Shown: positions 32,185-40,711 of the stretch, piece by piece
How the letters are laid out: every line of letters starts with the position of its first letter
Numbering within the stretch: position 1 is the first letter of the stretch
DNA from: Streptomyces sp. ST2-7A
GTDB lineage: Bacteria; Actinomycetota; Actinomycetes; Streptomycetales; Streptomycetaceae
Direction of reading: 5' to 3'
DNA length: 46,401 nt
NCBI RefSeq assembly: GCF_021390475.1
Contig: NZ_JAJUWS010000051.1
Span: forward strand, 1-46,401
Position numbers and translations under genes: made by a program
Notes under the pieces: generated by a model
Told to the model about the DNA's origin: nothing
The model's database searches: none
Seen by the model: the letters and a program-made list of their open reading frames with translations, nothing else

Positions 32185-32919
32185 GTGTTCTCCCCCGAGG
32201 GTCCGACGTTCCGCGAACTCGCCGCGCAGGCGCTCTCCTCCACCGAGCGCGGATACGACCTGCTGGCACCGAAGTTCGACCACACCCCGTTCCGCACGCC
32301 GGACCGGGTGGTGGACGCAGTCGGGGACGCGCTGTGGCGGATCGGTCCGTTCGGCACCGGCCTCGACGTGTGCTGCGGGACCGGCGCCGGAACGTCGATG
32401 CTGCGCGGGGTGTGCCGGGAACGCGTGGTGGGGGTGGACTTCAGCGCCGGGATGCTGGAGGTCGCCCGCGAGACCGTGCCCGAGCCGCCCGGCGCCGTCC
32501 CGATCGACTGGGTGCGGGCCGACGCCCGCCGCCTGCCGTTCGCCCCGAAGGGCGCCTTCGACATCGCGATCTCGCTCGGCGCCTTCGGGCACTTCCTGCC
32601 CGCCGAGCGGCCGGGCCTCTTCGTCGACGTGCGGGACGCGCTGCGGCCCGGCGGGCGGTTCGTCTTCCCCGTGGCCGCGCCGCTCCCCCCGACCTCGCGG
32701 GCGTTCTGGCTGCTGCGCGGCTTCGACGCCGCCATGCGGGTGCGCAACGCGCTGTGGCGGCCCCCGTTCGTCATGTACTACGGCACCTTCGGGCTCACCG
32801 ACGTGCTCGCGGACCTGCGGCGGGCCGGCTTCGAGGTCGAGGCCCCGGCGCTGACCGCCCTCGGGCACCGCCCCGACGGCTCTCCCCGCTGCCGCCTGGT
32901 CGTCGCCACCCGCCGCTGA
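32185..32919 (+). CDS. Class I SAM-dependent methyltransferase
   Basis: 244 residues. Motif I is GLDVCCGTGAGTSML, then VVGVDFSAGMLEVAR (acidic tip), DWVRADARRLPF, and FDIAISLGAFGHF. The fold belongs to the UbiE/type-11 methyltransferases; the acceptor is unknown. The GTG start is taken as leaderless. It runs convergently into the MFS gene with only 15 bp between stops. Confidence 0.9.
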   Translation: MFSPEGPTFRELAAQALSSTERGYDLLAPKFDHTPFRTPDRVVDAVGDALWRIGPFGTGLDVCCGTGAGTSMLRGVCRERVVGVDFSAGMLEVARETVPEPPGAVPIDWVRADARRLPFAPKGAFDIAISLGAFGHFLPAERPGLFVDVRDALRPGGRFVFPVAAPLPPTSRAFWLLRGFDAAMRVRNALWRPPFVMYYGTFGLTDVLADLRRAGFEVEAPALTALGHRPDGSPRCRLVVATRR

Positions 32920-32934
32920 GGGTCGGTGCGGCGG

Positions 32935-34356
32935 TCACCCGCCGGGCTTCGCGACGGGTGGCGGCGCGGTGGCCGGCGGCGCGGTGGCCGGCGACGCGCC
33001 GGCCGGCTCGTCGGTGTCGGTACCCGGCGGGGCGGGGCGGTGGATGGCGCAGGACAGCAGCGCGCCCACCGCGCAGGCCGCGCCCAGCAGCACCCACACC
33101 GGGGTGTAGTCACCGAAGGCGTCCCGGGCGACGCCCGCGAGGAAGGCGACGATCGCCGCCCCGACCTGGTGTGTCGCGGCGATCCAGCCGAAGACGATGG
33201 CACCGTCCGCGCCGTGCAAACGGCGACAGAGGGCGACCACGGGCGGCACCGTGGCGAGGTCGAGGAGACCGAAGGCCACCACGAACACCATCGTGGCCGG
33301 GGTGACCGTCGCCGCCATCACCACCGGCAGCGAGAGCAGCAGGAGCCCCCGCAGCGCGAAGGTGACCGCGAGCAACCGGCGGGCGTCCATCCGGTCGGTG
33401 AGCCGGCCGGCGATGACGGTGCCGACGACCGTGAAGACGCCGATGAGCGCGAGCAGTCCGGACGCGGTGCCGGCGGGCATGCCGTGGTCGTGCGCGGCCG
33501 GGACGAAGTGTGTCCACATGATGCCGTTGGTGGTGGCCCCGCAGATCGCGAAAGCACCGGCGAGTACCCAGAAGGGGGTGGTTCCGGCGGCCCCGCGCAG
33601 CACGGTCAGCGCCCGGCGGGCCGCGCCCGGCACCGGAGGCGGCTTGGGGACGAAGGCGGGGCTGCCGTAGGGGCGTCGTCCGAGGTCCGCCGGGTGGTCG
33701 CGCAGCAGGAGCACCACGAGCGGGACGACGGCCAGCGCGAGCAGCGCGAGGCAGGCGAGCGCCGGGCGCCAGTCGTGGCGGGCGATGATCCACGCCAGGC
33801 CGGGCAGGAACACCATCTGTCCCAGCACGCTGCCCGAGGAGAGCAGGCCGGTGACCAGCCCCCGGTGGGCGACGAACCAGCGGTGGGTGACGACCGCGCC
33901 GAGGGTCATGGACAGCGAGCCCGTGCCCAGCCCGACCAACAGGCCCCAGTAGGCGACGAACTGCCAGGCGGCGGTCATCGCCGTGGTCAGCAGGGCGCCG
34001 GCGGCCACGGCGGCGAGGGCCGCGACCACCACGCGGCGCAGACCGAGGCGGTCCGCGACGGCGGCGGCGAACGGCGCGGTCAGGCCGTACAACACCATAT
34101 TCGCCGAGGCGGCCAGCCCGATCTCGCCCCGGGACCAGGCGAATTCCCGGTGCAGGGGGTCCTGGAGGAGACCGGGCACGGTGGAGAAGGCCCCGGCCAC
34201 GATGATCGCGGCCCCCGTCACGGCGGCCACCCACCAGGCCCGGCGGCCCGCGTCCGGGGGGCCGGCGGGTGGATCGGCGGGCGGATCCCCGGAGGGTCGG
34301 GGGTCGGCGGCCGGGGGATCGACATCCCGGGGGGCGCGGTCGGCACTCGTCGTCAT
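32935..34356 (-). CDS. MFS transporter
   Basis: 473 residues with twelve predicted helices, a Pro-rich N-terminal tail and a C-terminal tail ending PPPVAKPGG. The cytoplasmic loop VADRLGLRRVVV corresponds to the MFS motif A region, and ADRP-like and TDRMDAR loops support the fold. It is an exporter or uptake carrier of the NNP/oxalate-formate-type subfamily by general look; substrate unknown. AAGGA lies 9 nt before the ATG. It is divergent from a GlxA-type regulator. Confidence 0.88.
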   Translation of the reverse strand: MTTSADRAPRDVDPPAADPRPSGDPPADPPAGPPDAGRRAWWVAAVTGAAIIVAGAFSTVPGLLQDPLHREFAWSRGEIGLAASANMVLYGLTAPFAAAVADRLGLRRVVVAALAAVAAGALLTTAMTAAWQFVAYWGLLVGLGTGSLSMTLGAVVTHRWFVAHRGLVTGLLSSGSVLGQMVFLPGLAWIIARHDWRPALACLALLALAVVPLVVLLLRDHPADLGRRPYGSPAFVPKPPPVPGAARRALTVLRGAAGTTPFWVLAGAFAICGATTNGIMWTHFVPAAHDHGMPAGTASGLLALIGVFTVVGTVIAGRLTDRMDARRLLAVTFALRGLLLLSLPVVMAATVTPATMVFVVAFGLLDLATVPPVVALCRRLHGADGAIVFGWIAATHQVGAAIVAFLAGVARDAFGDYTPVWVLLGAACAVGALLSCAIHRPAPPGTDTDEPAGASPATAPPATAPPPVAKPGG

Positions 34357-34393
34357 GCCCCACATCCTTCGAGCGGCCGGGAAACGGAACCAC

Positions 34394-34428
34394 TGGCCGG
34401 ATGGACACACTGTGAAAGAATCCGGCCA
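34394..34428. promoter_or_regulatory. Inverted repeat at the GlxA-type regulator start
   Basis: Perfect 9-bp arms TGGCCGGAT / ATCCGGCCA with 17 bp between. The right arm abuts the ATG. An AAGAAT element lies inside, 6 nt before the start, so a bound regulator would block this leaderless promoter. Confidence 0.5.
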
Positions 34429-35474
34429 TGGGTGGAAACGGCGTATCCGAAGAGGGTGGTCCCCGGCGGGCCGCGCCGGGGAGCCCCGGCACGGGAACAC
34501 GCGCGGGGAGACCGCACCGGGTGGTGGTCCTCGTTCGACCCGGGCTGATCCCGCTGGAGGTGGGGATCGTGCACCGCCTGTTCGGGACGGCCCTCGACGC
34601 GGACGACCGCCCGTTGTACGAGGTGGTGACCTGCGCCCCGGAGGCGGGGGAGATTCCCACCGACACCGACTTCACCCTCCGCGTCGGGCGGGGACCGGAG
34701 GCCCTGGAGGACGCCGACACGGTGATCGTCCCGGCGGCGGAGGACGACTACGGCCCGCAGGAACGGGGCCGGCTGGATCCCCGGGTCCGCGCGGCCCTCG
34801 CCCGGATTCCGGCCGACGCCCGGGTGGCCTCGATCTGTACCGGCGCCTTCGCCCTCGCCGCCGCCGGTCTCCTGACGGGGCGCCGGGCCACGACGCACTG
34901 GAAGTCCTGCGCCGAACTCCGCGCGCTGTACCCGGAGATCGACGTCGATCCCGATGTCCTCCACACCGAGGACGGGAACGTGCTCACCTCGGCGGGGGTG
35001 GCCGCCGGCATCGACCTGTGCCTGCACATGATCCGCCGCGACCACGGCGCGGAGGTGGCCAACGTCGTGGCCCGCCGCACGGTCGTCCCGCCGCATCGGG
35101 AGGGCGGCCAGGCCCAGTACATCGAGCATCCCGTCCCCGAGCCCGGCGGCGCGTCCACCGCCCCCGCCCGCCTCTACGCCCTGGAGCACCTCGGCGAACC
35201 GCTCACCCTCGGGGAACTGGCCCGCCGGGCGTCGATGAGCGTGCGCACCCTCAGCCGCCGGTTCAAGCGGGAGACGGGGGTGACGCCCGTCCAGTGGTTG
35301 ACCCACCAGCGCATCCAGCAGGCGTGCCGCCTGCTGGAGCGCACCGACATCCCGGTGGACGCGATCGCGGCCCGGACGGGATTCGGCACCGGCAGCGCCA
35401 TGCGGCAGCACTTCCGGGAGACCCTCGGCGTCTCACCGCGCGCCTACCGCAACACCTTCCGGGGCACCGCGTAG
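34428..35474 (+). CDS. GlxA-family AraC-type regulator (DJ-1/PfpI + AraC HTH)
   Basis: 348 residues. The N-terminal half is a DJ-1/PfpI amidotransferase-like domain with the nucleophile-elbow segment ASICTGAFALAAAGLLTGRRATTHW. The C-terminal 100 residues are a double AraC helix-turn-helix (TLGELARRASMSVRTLSRRFKRETGVTP and VDAIAARTGFGTGSAMRQHF). The N-terminal domain probably binds an effector and is unlikely to be a hydrolase. It may control the divergent MFS gene. Confidence 0.92.
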   Translation: MGGNGVSEEGGPRRAAPGSPGTGTRAGRPHRVVVLVRPGLIPLEVGIVHRLFGTALDADDRPLYEVVTCAPEAGEIPTDTDFTLRVGRGPEALEDADTVIVPAAEDDYGPQERGRLDPRVRAALARIPADARVASICTGAFALAAAGLLTGRRATTHWKSCAELRALYPEIDVDPDVLHTEDGNVLTSAGVAAGIDLCLHMIRRDHGAEVANVVARRTVVPPHREGGQAQYIEHPVPEPGGASTAPARLYALEHLGEPLTLGELARRASMSVRTLSRRFKRETGVTPVQWLTHQRIQQACRLLERTDIPVDAIAARTGFGTGSAMRQHFRETLGVSPRAYRNTFRGTA

Positions 35475-35484
35475 CCGGCCGGTC

Positions 35485-35765
35485 TCACGCCGCGTCGGTC
35501 GTCCCGCCGACCGCCACGATCCGTTCGACCGCCGCCGTCACGAGTTCTTCGCGCTCCGCCTCCGTGAAGACCTCGGGCAGGGTGAGCTGTTCGACGATCA
35601 GCCAGTTCAGGGCGAGTATCAACAGCTTGACGGCCATGGCGTCACCGGGCAGGCCGGATGCCTCGTGGTAGGCGAGGTTGGCGTCGATGTCGGCCCGGAC
35701 CCGCTCGGTGAGGACCTTCCGCAGTTCGGGGCGACGGGTGGCCTCGCCGACATGCCCCACCGGCG
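35485..35765 (-). pseudogene. TetR-family regulator, C-terminal fragment only
   Basis: About 90 residues resembling the ligand-binding half of a TetR protein (RRPELRKVLTERVRADIDANL and ALNWLIVEQLTLPEVFTEAE) with the expected stop. The N-terminal helix-turn-helix is missing. In this frame, sequence upstream of about 35765 is antisense to the neighbouring reductase fragment and no longer TetR-like. It cannot bind DNA as TetR. Together with the next fragment it looks like the product of one deletion. Confidence 0.7.
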
Positions 35766-36165
35766 TTTCGACACCGTCGTCATGGGACTCGGCGCCTATC
35801 GGCCCGCCCTCGACCACGGGATCACCAACCCGTACGCCCACCTGCGGCAGTACGTGGTCTCCGGCACCCTCGAACCCGACATCGATCCGGCCGTCACCGT
35901 CGTCCCGAACGACCCGATCGGCCTGATCCGCGAACTCAAGCGGGAGGAGGGCAACGACTCGGACATCTGGCTCTGCGGCGGGGGCAGGCTCGCGGGGACC
36001 CTCCTGCCCGAGATCGACGAACTGGTGATCAAGAGCTACCCGGTGGTCGCCGGCGCCGGGGTCCCGCGCTTCGACGGCGTCTTCGACCCCACCCTCTTCG
36101 ACGTCGACCGGCGCACCGCCTTCTCCCACGGTGTCACCGCCACCCACTTCACCCGCAGGCGGTGA
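35752..36165 (+). pseudogene. RibD_C/dihydrofolate-reductase-like protein, C-terminal fragment
   Basis: About 137 residues from RRFDTVVMGLGAY through YVVSGTLEPDI, LKREEGNDSDIWLCGGGRLAGTLLPEIDELVI to the end. These match the second half of the RibD_C (DHFR-like) family, whose members are near 190 residues. The N-terminal strand with the NADPH-binding part is absent. The ATG at MPHRR is by chance at the break. The 5' end abuts the 5' end of the tetR fragment. Confidence 0.7.
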
Positions 36166-36386
36166 CGGTCCCCTTCGCCGAGCCGCGGGACCCCGGAGGG
36201 GACGGGAACGGCGCCACCCGCCGACCGGCGGCCCCGCTCGCCCCGGAGGGATCCGAACACACGAGTCGAGGGTGAATGCCACCCGTTCGGCGGGTCGGGA
36301 CCCTTTCCCTCCGGCACACTCCCGGGAGGGAAGGCCCCGGTGGGGCGCGGCCATGGGCGAAGCGGGGGCGGTGGGGCGGGGTGGAC

Positions 36387-37295
36387 GTGACCGAGCGCCG
36401 CGCGACCGAACACACCCCTCCGGACGAGGCGGGGCCGGACGGGACGGATCCGGGCGTCGGGGTCCCCGGCGTCCCGGCCCCCCGCACCCGCGCGACGACG
36501 GAGGAGCCACCGAACGGGCGCCGACACGACGGCGGGCTCGACGGGCTCCACGAGCGGCGGCGGGACACCGGGCCGGCGCGCGCGATGCCGCGACACGTGG
36601 CCTGCGTGATGGACGGCAACGGCCGCTGGGCACAGCGGCGCTCGCTTCCCCGCACGGCCGGGCACCGGGCTGCCGAGACCACCGTCATCGACATCATCGA
36701 GGCGGCCCGGGCCGCCGGTGTCGAGTGGCTCAGCCTGTACGCCTTCTCCACCGAGAACTGGAACCGTCCCGACCCCGAGGTCGAGTTCCTGATGGGTCTG
36801 GTGCGCCGGGTCGTGCGCAAGCACGCGCCCCTGCTGCTGGCCCGTGGCATCCGCTGTCGTTTCCTCGGGGCGGGAGATCCGCGCATCCCCCGCGAACTGG
36901 CCCGGGACATCGAGGACCTGACGACACTGACCGCCGGCAACCGGGGGATGACGCTGACCGTCGCCTTCGACCACGGCGGACGCCGGGACATCGTGGAGGC
37001 CGCGAGGTCGCTGATCCTCAGCGGGACACCCGCCGACGAGGTGACGGAGCGGCTCTTCGCCGATCACCTGCCGTTCCCCGACACCCCCGATGTGGATCTG
37101 GTCATCCGCACCTCCGGCGAACAGCGCATCTCCAACTTCATGCTCTGGCAGGTCGCCTACGCCGAGTGGGTCTTCCCCGAGATGCTCTGGCCGGACTTCC
37201 GGGCTTCCGACTTCCTCGGCTGCCTGCACACCTACCGCCACCGCGACCGCCGCTTCGGCGGCGTTCCGCCCCGCACGAACGGAGACCGCCCATGA
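36387..37295 (+). CDS. cis-Prenyltransferase (undecaprenyl-diphosphate synthase family)
   Basis: About 302 residues. UppS hallmarks: MPRHVACVMDGNGRWAQRR with the catalytic Asp (75-81 in the chosen frame), LYAFSTENWNRP, GNRGMTLTVAFDHGGRRD, and RTSGEQRISNFMLWQVAYAE. It extends an allylic diphosphate with isopentenyl units in cis. The N-terminus has a polar extension of about 65 residues absent from housekeeping UppS. The GTG (VTERRA) was chosen for GGGGCGGGG upstream. The stop overlaps the next ATG as ATGA, so translation is coupled to the oxygenase. Chain length is unknown. Confidence 0.9.
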   Translation: MTERRATEHTPPDEAGPDGTDPGVGVPGVPAPRTRATTEEPPNGRRHDGGLDGLHERRRDTGPARAMPRHVACVMDGNGRWAQRRSLPRTAGHRAAETTVIDIIEAARAAGVEWLSLYAFSTENWNRPDPEVEFLMGLVRRVVRKHAPLLLARGIRCRFLGAGDPRIPRELARDIEDLTTLTAGNRGMTLTVAFDHGGRRDIVEAARSLILSGTPADEVTERLFADHLPFPDTPDVDLVIRTSGEQRISNFMLWQVAYAEWVFPEMLWPDFRASDFLGCLHTYRHRDRRFGGVPPRTNGDRP

Positions 37296-38764
37296 GCGCC
37301 GACACCACGGGCACCGCCGACGAGGCATCGCTGTTCGGCCCGGACTCACGGTTCCGCGCCTTCTTCGACGACCCGCGCTGGGCACTGGCCATCATCCGCG
37401 CCACCGTGCTGGAGGCCGCCCATCCCCAGGTCGGCGCGGCCCTCGCCGAGAACTCCACCTTCGTCACCCACCCCTGGCGGCGGCTGCGCAACACCTTCCT
37501 CAGCATGCGGCGCATGTTCGACGCCGACCCGGTGGTCCGCGAACGGGAGGCCGCCCGGCTCAACCGACTGCACGCCCGGATGAGCGGCTCCGACTCCCGC
37601 GGCCGGCCCTACGACGCGATGGACCGGGCGACCCGGGCCTGGGTGGTCGCCACGCTCTTCGAGAGCGCGGTCACCATGTGCCGGCTCAGCGGCCAACCGC
37701 TCGACCGGGACACGATGGAGCGGATGTACGCCGAGTACCGCGGATACCTCGCCGCGCTCGACGGCGACGCCACCGAACTCCCCGAGGACCTGAACGACTT
37801 CTGGCCGTACTTCGACTGGGTCGTCGAGAACGAGCTGGAGGACACCGAGGCGGCCCGCGTCATCCTCTACCGGCTCTTCGACCACCTTCCCGCCCCACCG
37901 CTGCTCGACGGCGCGCCGACCCTGTGGGCGGCGGGCCGGGCCGTCGTCGGTCCGCTCCTGGGCGCGATCACCGTCGCCTCGCTTCCCGAGTCGTACCGGC
38001 GCCGGGCCGGCCTGGCCGAGACGCCCGGTGCCCCGACCCTCATGCAGGGTGCCTACCTCACCGCCGGGCTGACCCGCTTCCTGCCGGCGGACTGGATCAA
38101 CGCCGACAGCATCATCGAACTCCTCTCCCTTTCCCCCGACAGTGACGACCCCCGCGCCCGGACCGCGGCCGCCCTGCGCTCCCGCGTGAAGCGGGCCTCG
38201 GCCCTGTTCCGTCTCCTCACCCCGCTGAGCGGCGACCTTGCCCCCGACCCGGCACCTTCCGCGGACACGGGAGAGGGCCGGCGCCCGGCGAGGGAATTCT
38301 TCCGCAGGGTGTTGGACCAAACCGGCGACGGCTGGCTCGACTGGCCCGACCTCGCCGCCATGGCCCGCGAGCTCTCCACCCGCCTCGACCTGGACGAACC
38401 CGAGGAGACCCGGCTCTACGACGCCTTCGCCGCCTGGTGGCGCGAACTCCAGGCCGCCCTCGACACGAACGGCGACGGCCGTATCGACGCCGACGAGTAC
38501 GCCGCCGGCGTCCCCTCCCTCGCCGGACCCGCGCTCATCCGCGTCGCCGAGGTCCTCTTCGACGCCACCGACAAGGACGGCAACGGCACCATCGACGCGG
38601 ACGAGTACCGGGCCCTCTTCCGCACCGCCTTCCACCGCGACCTCACCACCACCGATGGCACCGCTGGCACCTACGGGCGGAGTGCCTTCGTGGGCGACTT
38701 CCTCTCCTTCATGTCGGGGCGCCGCGCGAGCGCCCCGTACGACCCCCTCCTCACCGACGCCTGA
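37292..38764 (+). CDS. MpaB/Lcp-type (DUF2236) oxygenase fused to EF-hand domain
   Basis: 490 residues. Positions about 20-290 match the DUF2236 family that includes MpaB and latex-clearing protein, with EAAHPQVGAALAENSTFVTH and WPYFDWVVENELEDTE. Family members bind heme b and cleave or oxidise prenyl double bonds. The C-terminal 150 residues contain EF-hand loops: DQTGDGWLDWPD (342-353, Asp at position 12), DTNGDGRIDADE (391-402) and DKDGNGTIDADE (427-438). The last two are canonical Ca2+ loops. Calerythrin-like proteins have this kind of array. Fusion to the oxygenase suggests calcium control. It overlaps the cis-prenyltransferase gene by 4 nt. Confidence 0.85.
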   Translation: MSADTTGTADEASLFGPDSRFRAFFDDPRWALAIIRATVLEAAHPQVGAALAENSTFVTHPWRRLRNTFLSMRRMFDADPVVREREAARLNRLHARMSGSDSRGRPYDAMDRATRAWVVATLFESAVTMCRLSGQPLDRDTMERMYAEYRGYLAALDGDATELPEDLNDFWPYFDWVVENELEDTEAARVILYRLFDHLPAPPLLDGAPTLWAAGRAVVGPLLGAITVASLPESYRRRAGLAETPGAPTLMQGAYLTAGLTRFLPADWINADSIIELLSLSPDSDDPRARTAAALRSRVKRASALFRLLTPLSGDLAPDPAPSADTGEGRRPAREFFRRVLDQTGDGWLDWPDLAAMARELSTRLDLDEPEETRLYDAFAAWWRELQAALDTNGDGRIDADEYAAGVPSLAGPALIRVAEVLFDATDKDGNGTIDADEYRALFRTAFHRDLTTTDGTAGTYGRSAFVGDFLSFMSGRRASAPYDPLLTDA

Positions 38765-38868
38765 CACGCTCGCGCACCCGGGCCGCGACCGCCGCACGCT
38801 CCCGCCGGCCCGGGGCGCTCCCCGGAGGGGCGTGGCAGTGCGGTCCCACCCCGGTGGCACCGGATGAC

Positions 38869-38892
38869 CGCCCCGCCGGGGCCGGCGGGGCG
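38869..38892. terminator. Bidirectional terminator after the oxygenase gene
   Basis: CGCCCCGCCGG / CCGGCGGGGCG, 11-bp arms with a 2-nt centre, between convergent genes. Confidence 0.6.
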
Positions 38893-38946
38893 CCGGGGGA
38901 ATCAATCCCTCCGCCGGTCCGCCGATCCGCCGGCGCGTCGAACGGC

Positions 38947-39906
38947 TCAGGGCTCGCCGGGGCCGGCGTCGTGGTGGTAGCGGGTGCCGGCGGGCAGGGG
39001 GAAGTCCTGGCGCCACAGGTCGCACAGCGCCGTCGCCAGCGCCCGCTCCCCGGCCGGGTCGGCGGGCAGCGGCAGGTGGAGGGCGCGCAGCAGGTCGAAG
39101 CGGTGCAGGTCGAAGGCGCCGTGCACCGTGACCGCGTAGGTGGTGGCGGAACGCAGGGCCGCCCGGTACGCCCCCACCGCCGGGACCACCGGCACCAGGG
39201 CCAGGAGCGTCCACCACCCGGAGGGCCACAGCAGGGCGAGCGAGAGCGGCGCGCAGAGCGACATGACGGTCGCCAGTCCGATCGACTGGTCCAGGGCGTC
39301 CCGCGCGTCGTCCACCAGGGACCGGGCCGGATCCCGCAGGACCGAGTACAGGCGCGGCCAGGCCACGGCGGCGTCCCACCCGTGCACACGTCCCGCCGAA
39401 TGCTCCATGGCCGTCAGGAGGTTACCCAGTGCCGTGGGCCTGGTCGGCATCGCCCCGGGGGGAAATCGGCGCCTCAGCCGGGAGGCGGCGGGCCAGGCCC
39501 GGGCCGTGGCGGCCTCCCGCTCGGCAGGGGTGAGAGTGGGGAAGTCGGCCGGTAGACGCGCCTGTTCGGTCAACGCCTCCCGACGGCGTTGCCATCGTGC
39601 CGCCCGGTGGCGGCGCAGCCACGGCCACGGCGGCCCCTCGCGCCAGAGGGTGTGCAGGGAGAGCTGAAGGGATTGCAGGAGGAAGGCGGGGACCAGCAGC
39701 GCGAGCACGAGCACCAGCGACTCGCCGACCCCCAGCGACCCGGCCGTCTCCCACGCCCGGGAGAAGTCGGGTTCCCTCCCCGGTGCCCCCGCCCACACCA
39801 GTACCACCAGCGGCAGGGCCCCGGCCAGCACCGGCAGGTAGGCGACCAGGAGGAACCGCGAGCTCAGCACCCCGGTGACCCGACCGGCCACATCGGTGAG
39901 GTTCAT
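38947..39906 (-). CDS. Membrane protein of unknown function
   Basis: 319 residues. Four to five membrane segments are visible: FLLVAYLPVLAGALPLVVLV (about 19-38), a second around 62-82 (ESLVLVLALLVPAFLLQSL), and two or three around 232-270. A cytosolic Arg-rich loop (RRHRAARWQRRREAL) and a polar C-terminus complete it. No known family comes to mind. It follows the zinc-ribbon-like gene by 55 bp and probably shares its transcript. Confidence 0.75.
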   Translation of the reverse strand: MNLTDVAGRVTGVLSSRFLLVAYLPVLAGALPLVVLVWAGAPGREPDFSRAWETAGSLGVGESLVLVLALLVPAFLLQSLQLSLHTLWREGPPWPWLRRHRAARWQRRREALTEQARLPADFPTLTPAEREAATARAWPAASRLRRRFPPGAMPTRPTALGNLLTAMEHSAGRVHGWDAAVAWPRLYSVLRDPARSLVDDARDALDQSIGLATVMSLCAPLSLALLWPSGWWTLLALVPVVPAVGAYRAALRSATTYAVTVHGAFDLHRFDLLRALHLPLPADPAGERALATALCDLWRQDFPLPAGTRYHHDAGPGEP

Positions 39907-39961
39907 CGCCGGCGCCCCCGGAAGGCGGGCGGTATCGGGTGAGCACCGGGCCTCACCGGCC

Positions 39962-40408
39962 TCACCGCTCGACCATCCCGACGCCGTGGTCCTCGCAGAC
40001 CGGCGCCCCGGGGCGGAACAGCGTCTCCGTCCTCCCGCACTCCGCTTCCGGACAGGCGTAGGTGACCGTGCGCGGGCGCCCCTCCCCCTCCCCGAGCAGG
40101 GCGTGACCGGGGTTCCGGTCGAAGCCCATCGGCGGACTCCCGACGGGCCCCCGGGGACCGATGGGGCCGTGGTCCTCGACCGCGGCCATCACCACGGCCG
40201 GGGTGGTGACGCACATCAGCGCGCCTCCCACCCGGACCTCCACCCAACGGGGGCGCCGATACCACCGGCGGTTTCCCTCGACGGTTTTCAGGATCCGCTC
40301 ACAGCCCTCCTTGAAGGAGACGGCCTCGGGAAGATCCACCTCCACCACGTCCCCCGGACGGGGTCGCGCGGGCGCGTCGGGATGGGCCAGCTCCTCGAAT
40401 CGGTTCAC
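39962..40408 (-). CDS. Hypothetical protein with Cys/His zinc-ribbon-like tail
   Basis: 148 residues I do not recognise. The middle carries RWYRRPRWVEVRVGGALMC. The end has CPEAECGRTETLF and PVCEDHGV, a C-x4-C...C-x2-H spacing that could hold zinc. GGAGGGA precedes the GTG. It appears to lead a two-gene unit with the membrane-protein gene. Confidence 0.7.
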   Translation of the reverse strand: MNRFEELAHPDAPARPRPGDVVEVDLPEAVSFKEGCERILKTVEGNRRWYRRPRWVEVRVGGALMCVTTPAVVMAAVEDHGPIGPRGPVGSPPMGFDRNPGHALLGEGEGRPRTVTYACPEAECGRTETLFRPGAPVCEDHGVGMVER

Positions 40409-40711
40409 ACGGCTCCCTCCGGAAACGGGCTCTCGCTCTCGACCGGCCGTTCGCGCCACGGGGAACGGGCGTCGGGCGGACCCGACGAGAGGGGGCTCCC
40501 GTCCTGTCACCCCGCGTCGCGAACGGGTCATCAGTCTCCCCGACGGGTCCTCGCGGTGTCCGCCGGTTTCTCCCACCCGCCGCGACCCCGGACCCCGGTC
40601 GGGCACGGACGGCTCCCGCCCCGGTGTCCGTCGCGCGCGATGGGGTCTGGTCGGTCGGGCCGTCCCCGCCGGGGCACGGACGGGAGAGGCGGGATCCGTG
40701 GAGGTCGTGCG
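40409..40711. other. Intergenic region, no gene seen
   Basis: About 300 bp between the divergent zinc-ribbon-like gene and the pglW remnant. No promoter box, repeat or gene stands out. Confidence 0.4.

Noticed and set aside
32778..34720. Antisense open frames across the MFS gene
   Set aside because: The minus strand reads as a clean 12-helix MFS protein. The others are low-complexity shadows.
36230..36300. tRNA-like stretch (GGATCCGAACACACGAGTCG) before the cis-prenyltransferase
   Set aside because: Only a vague T-arm resemblance; no cloverleaf, D-arm or anticodon stem can be drawn.
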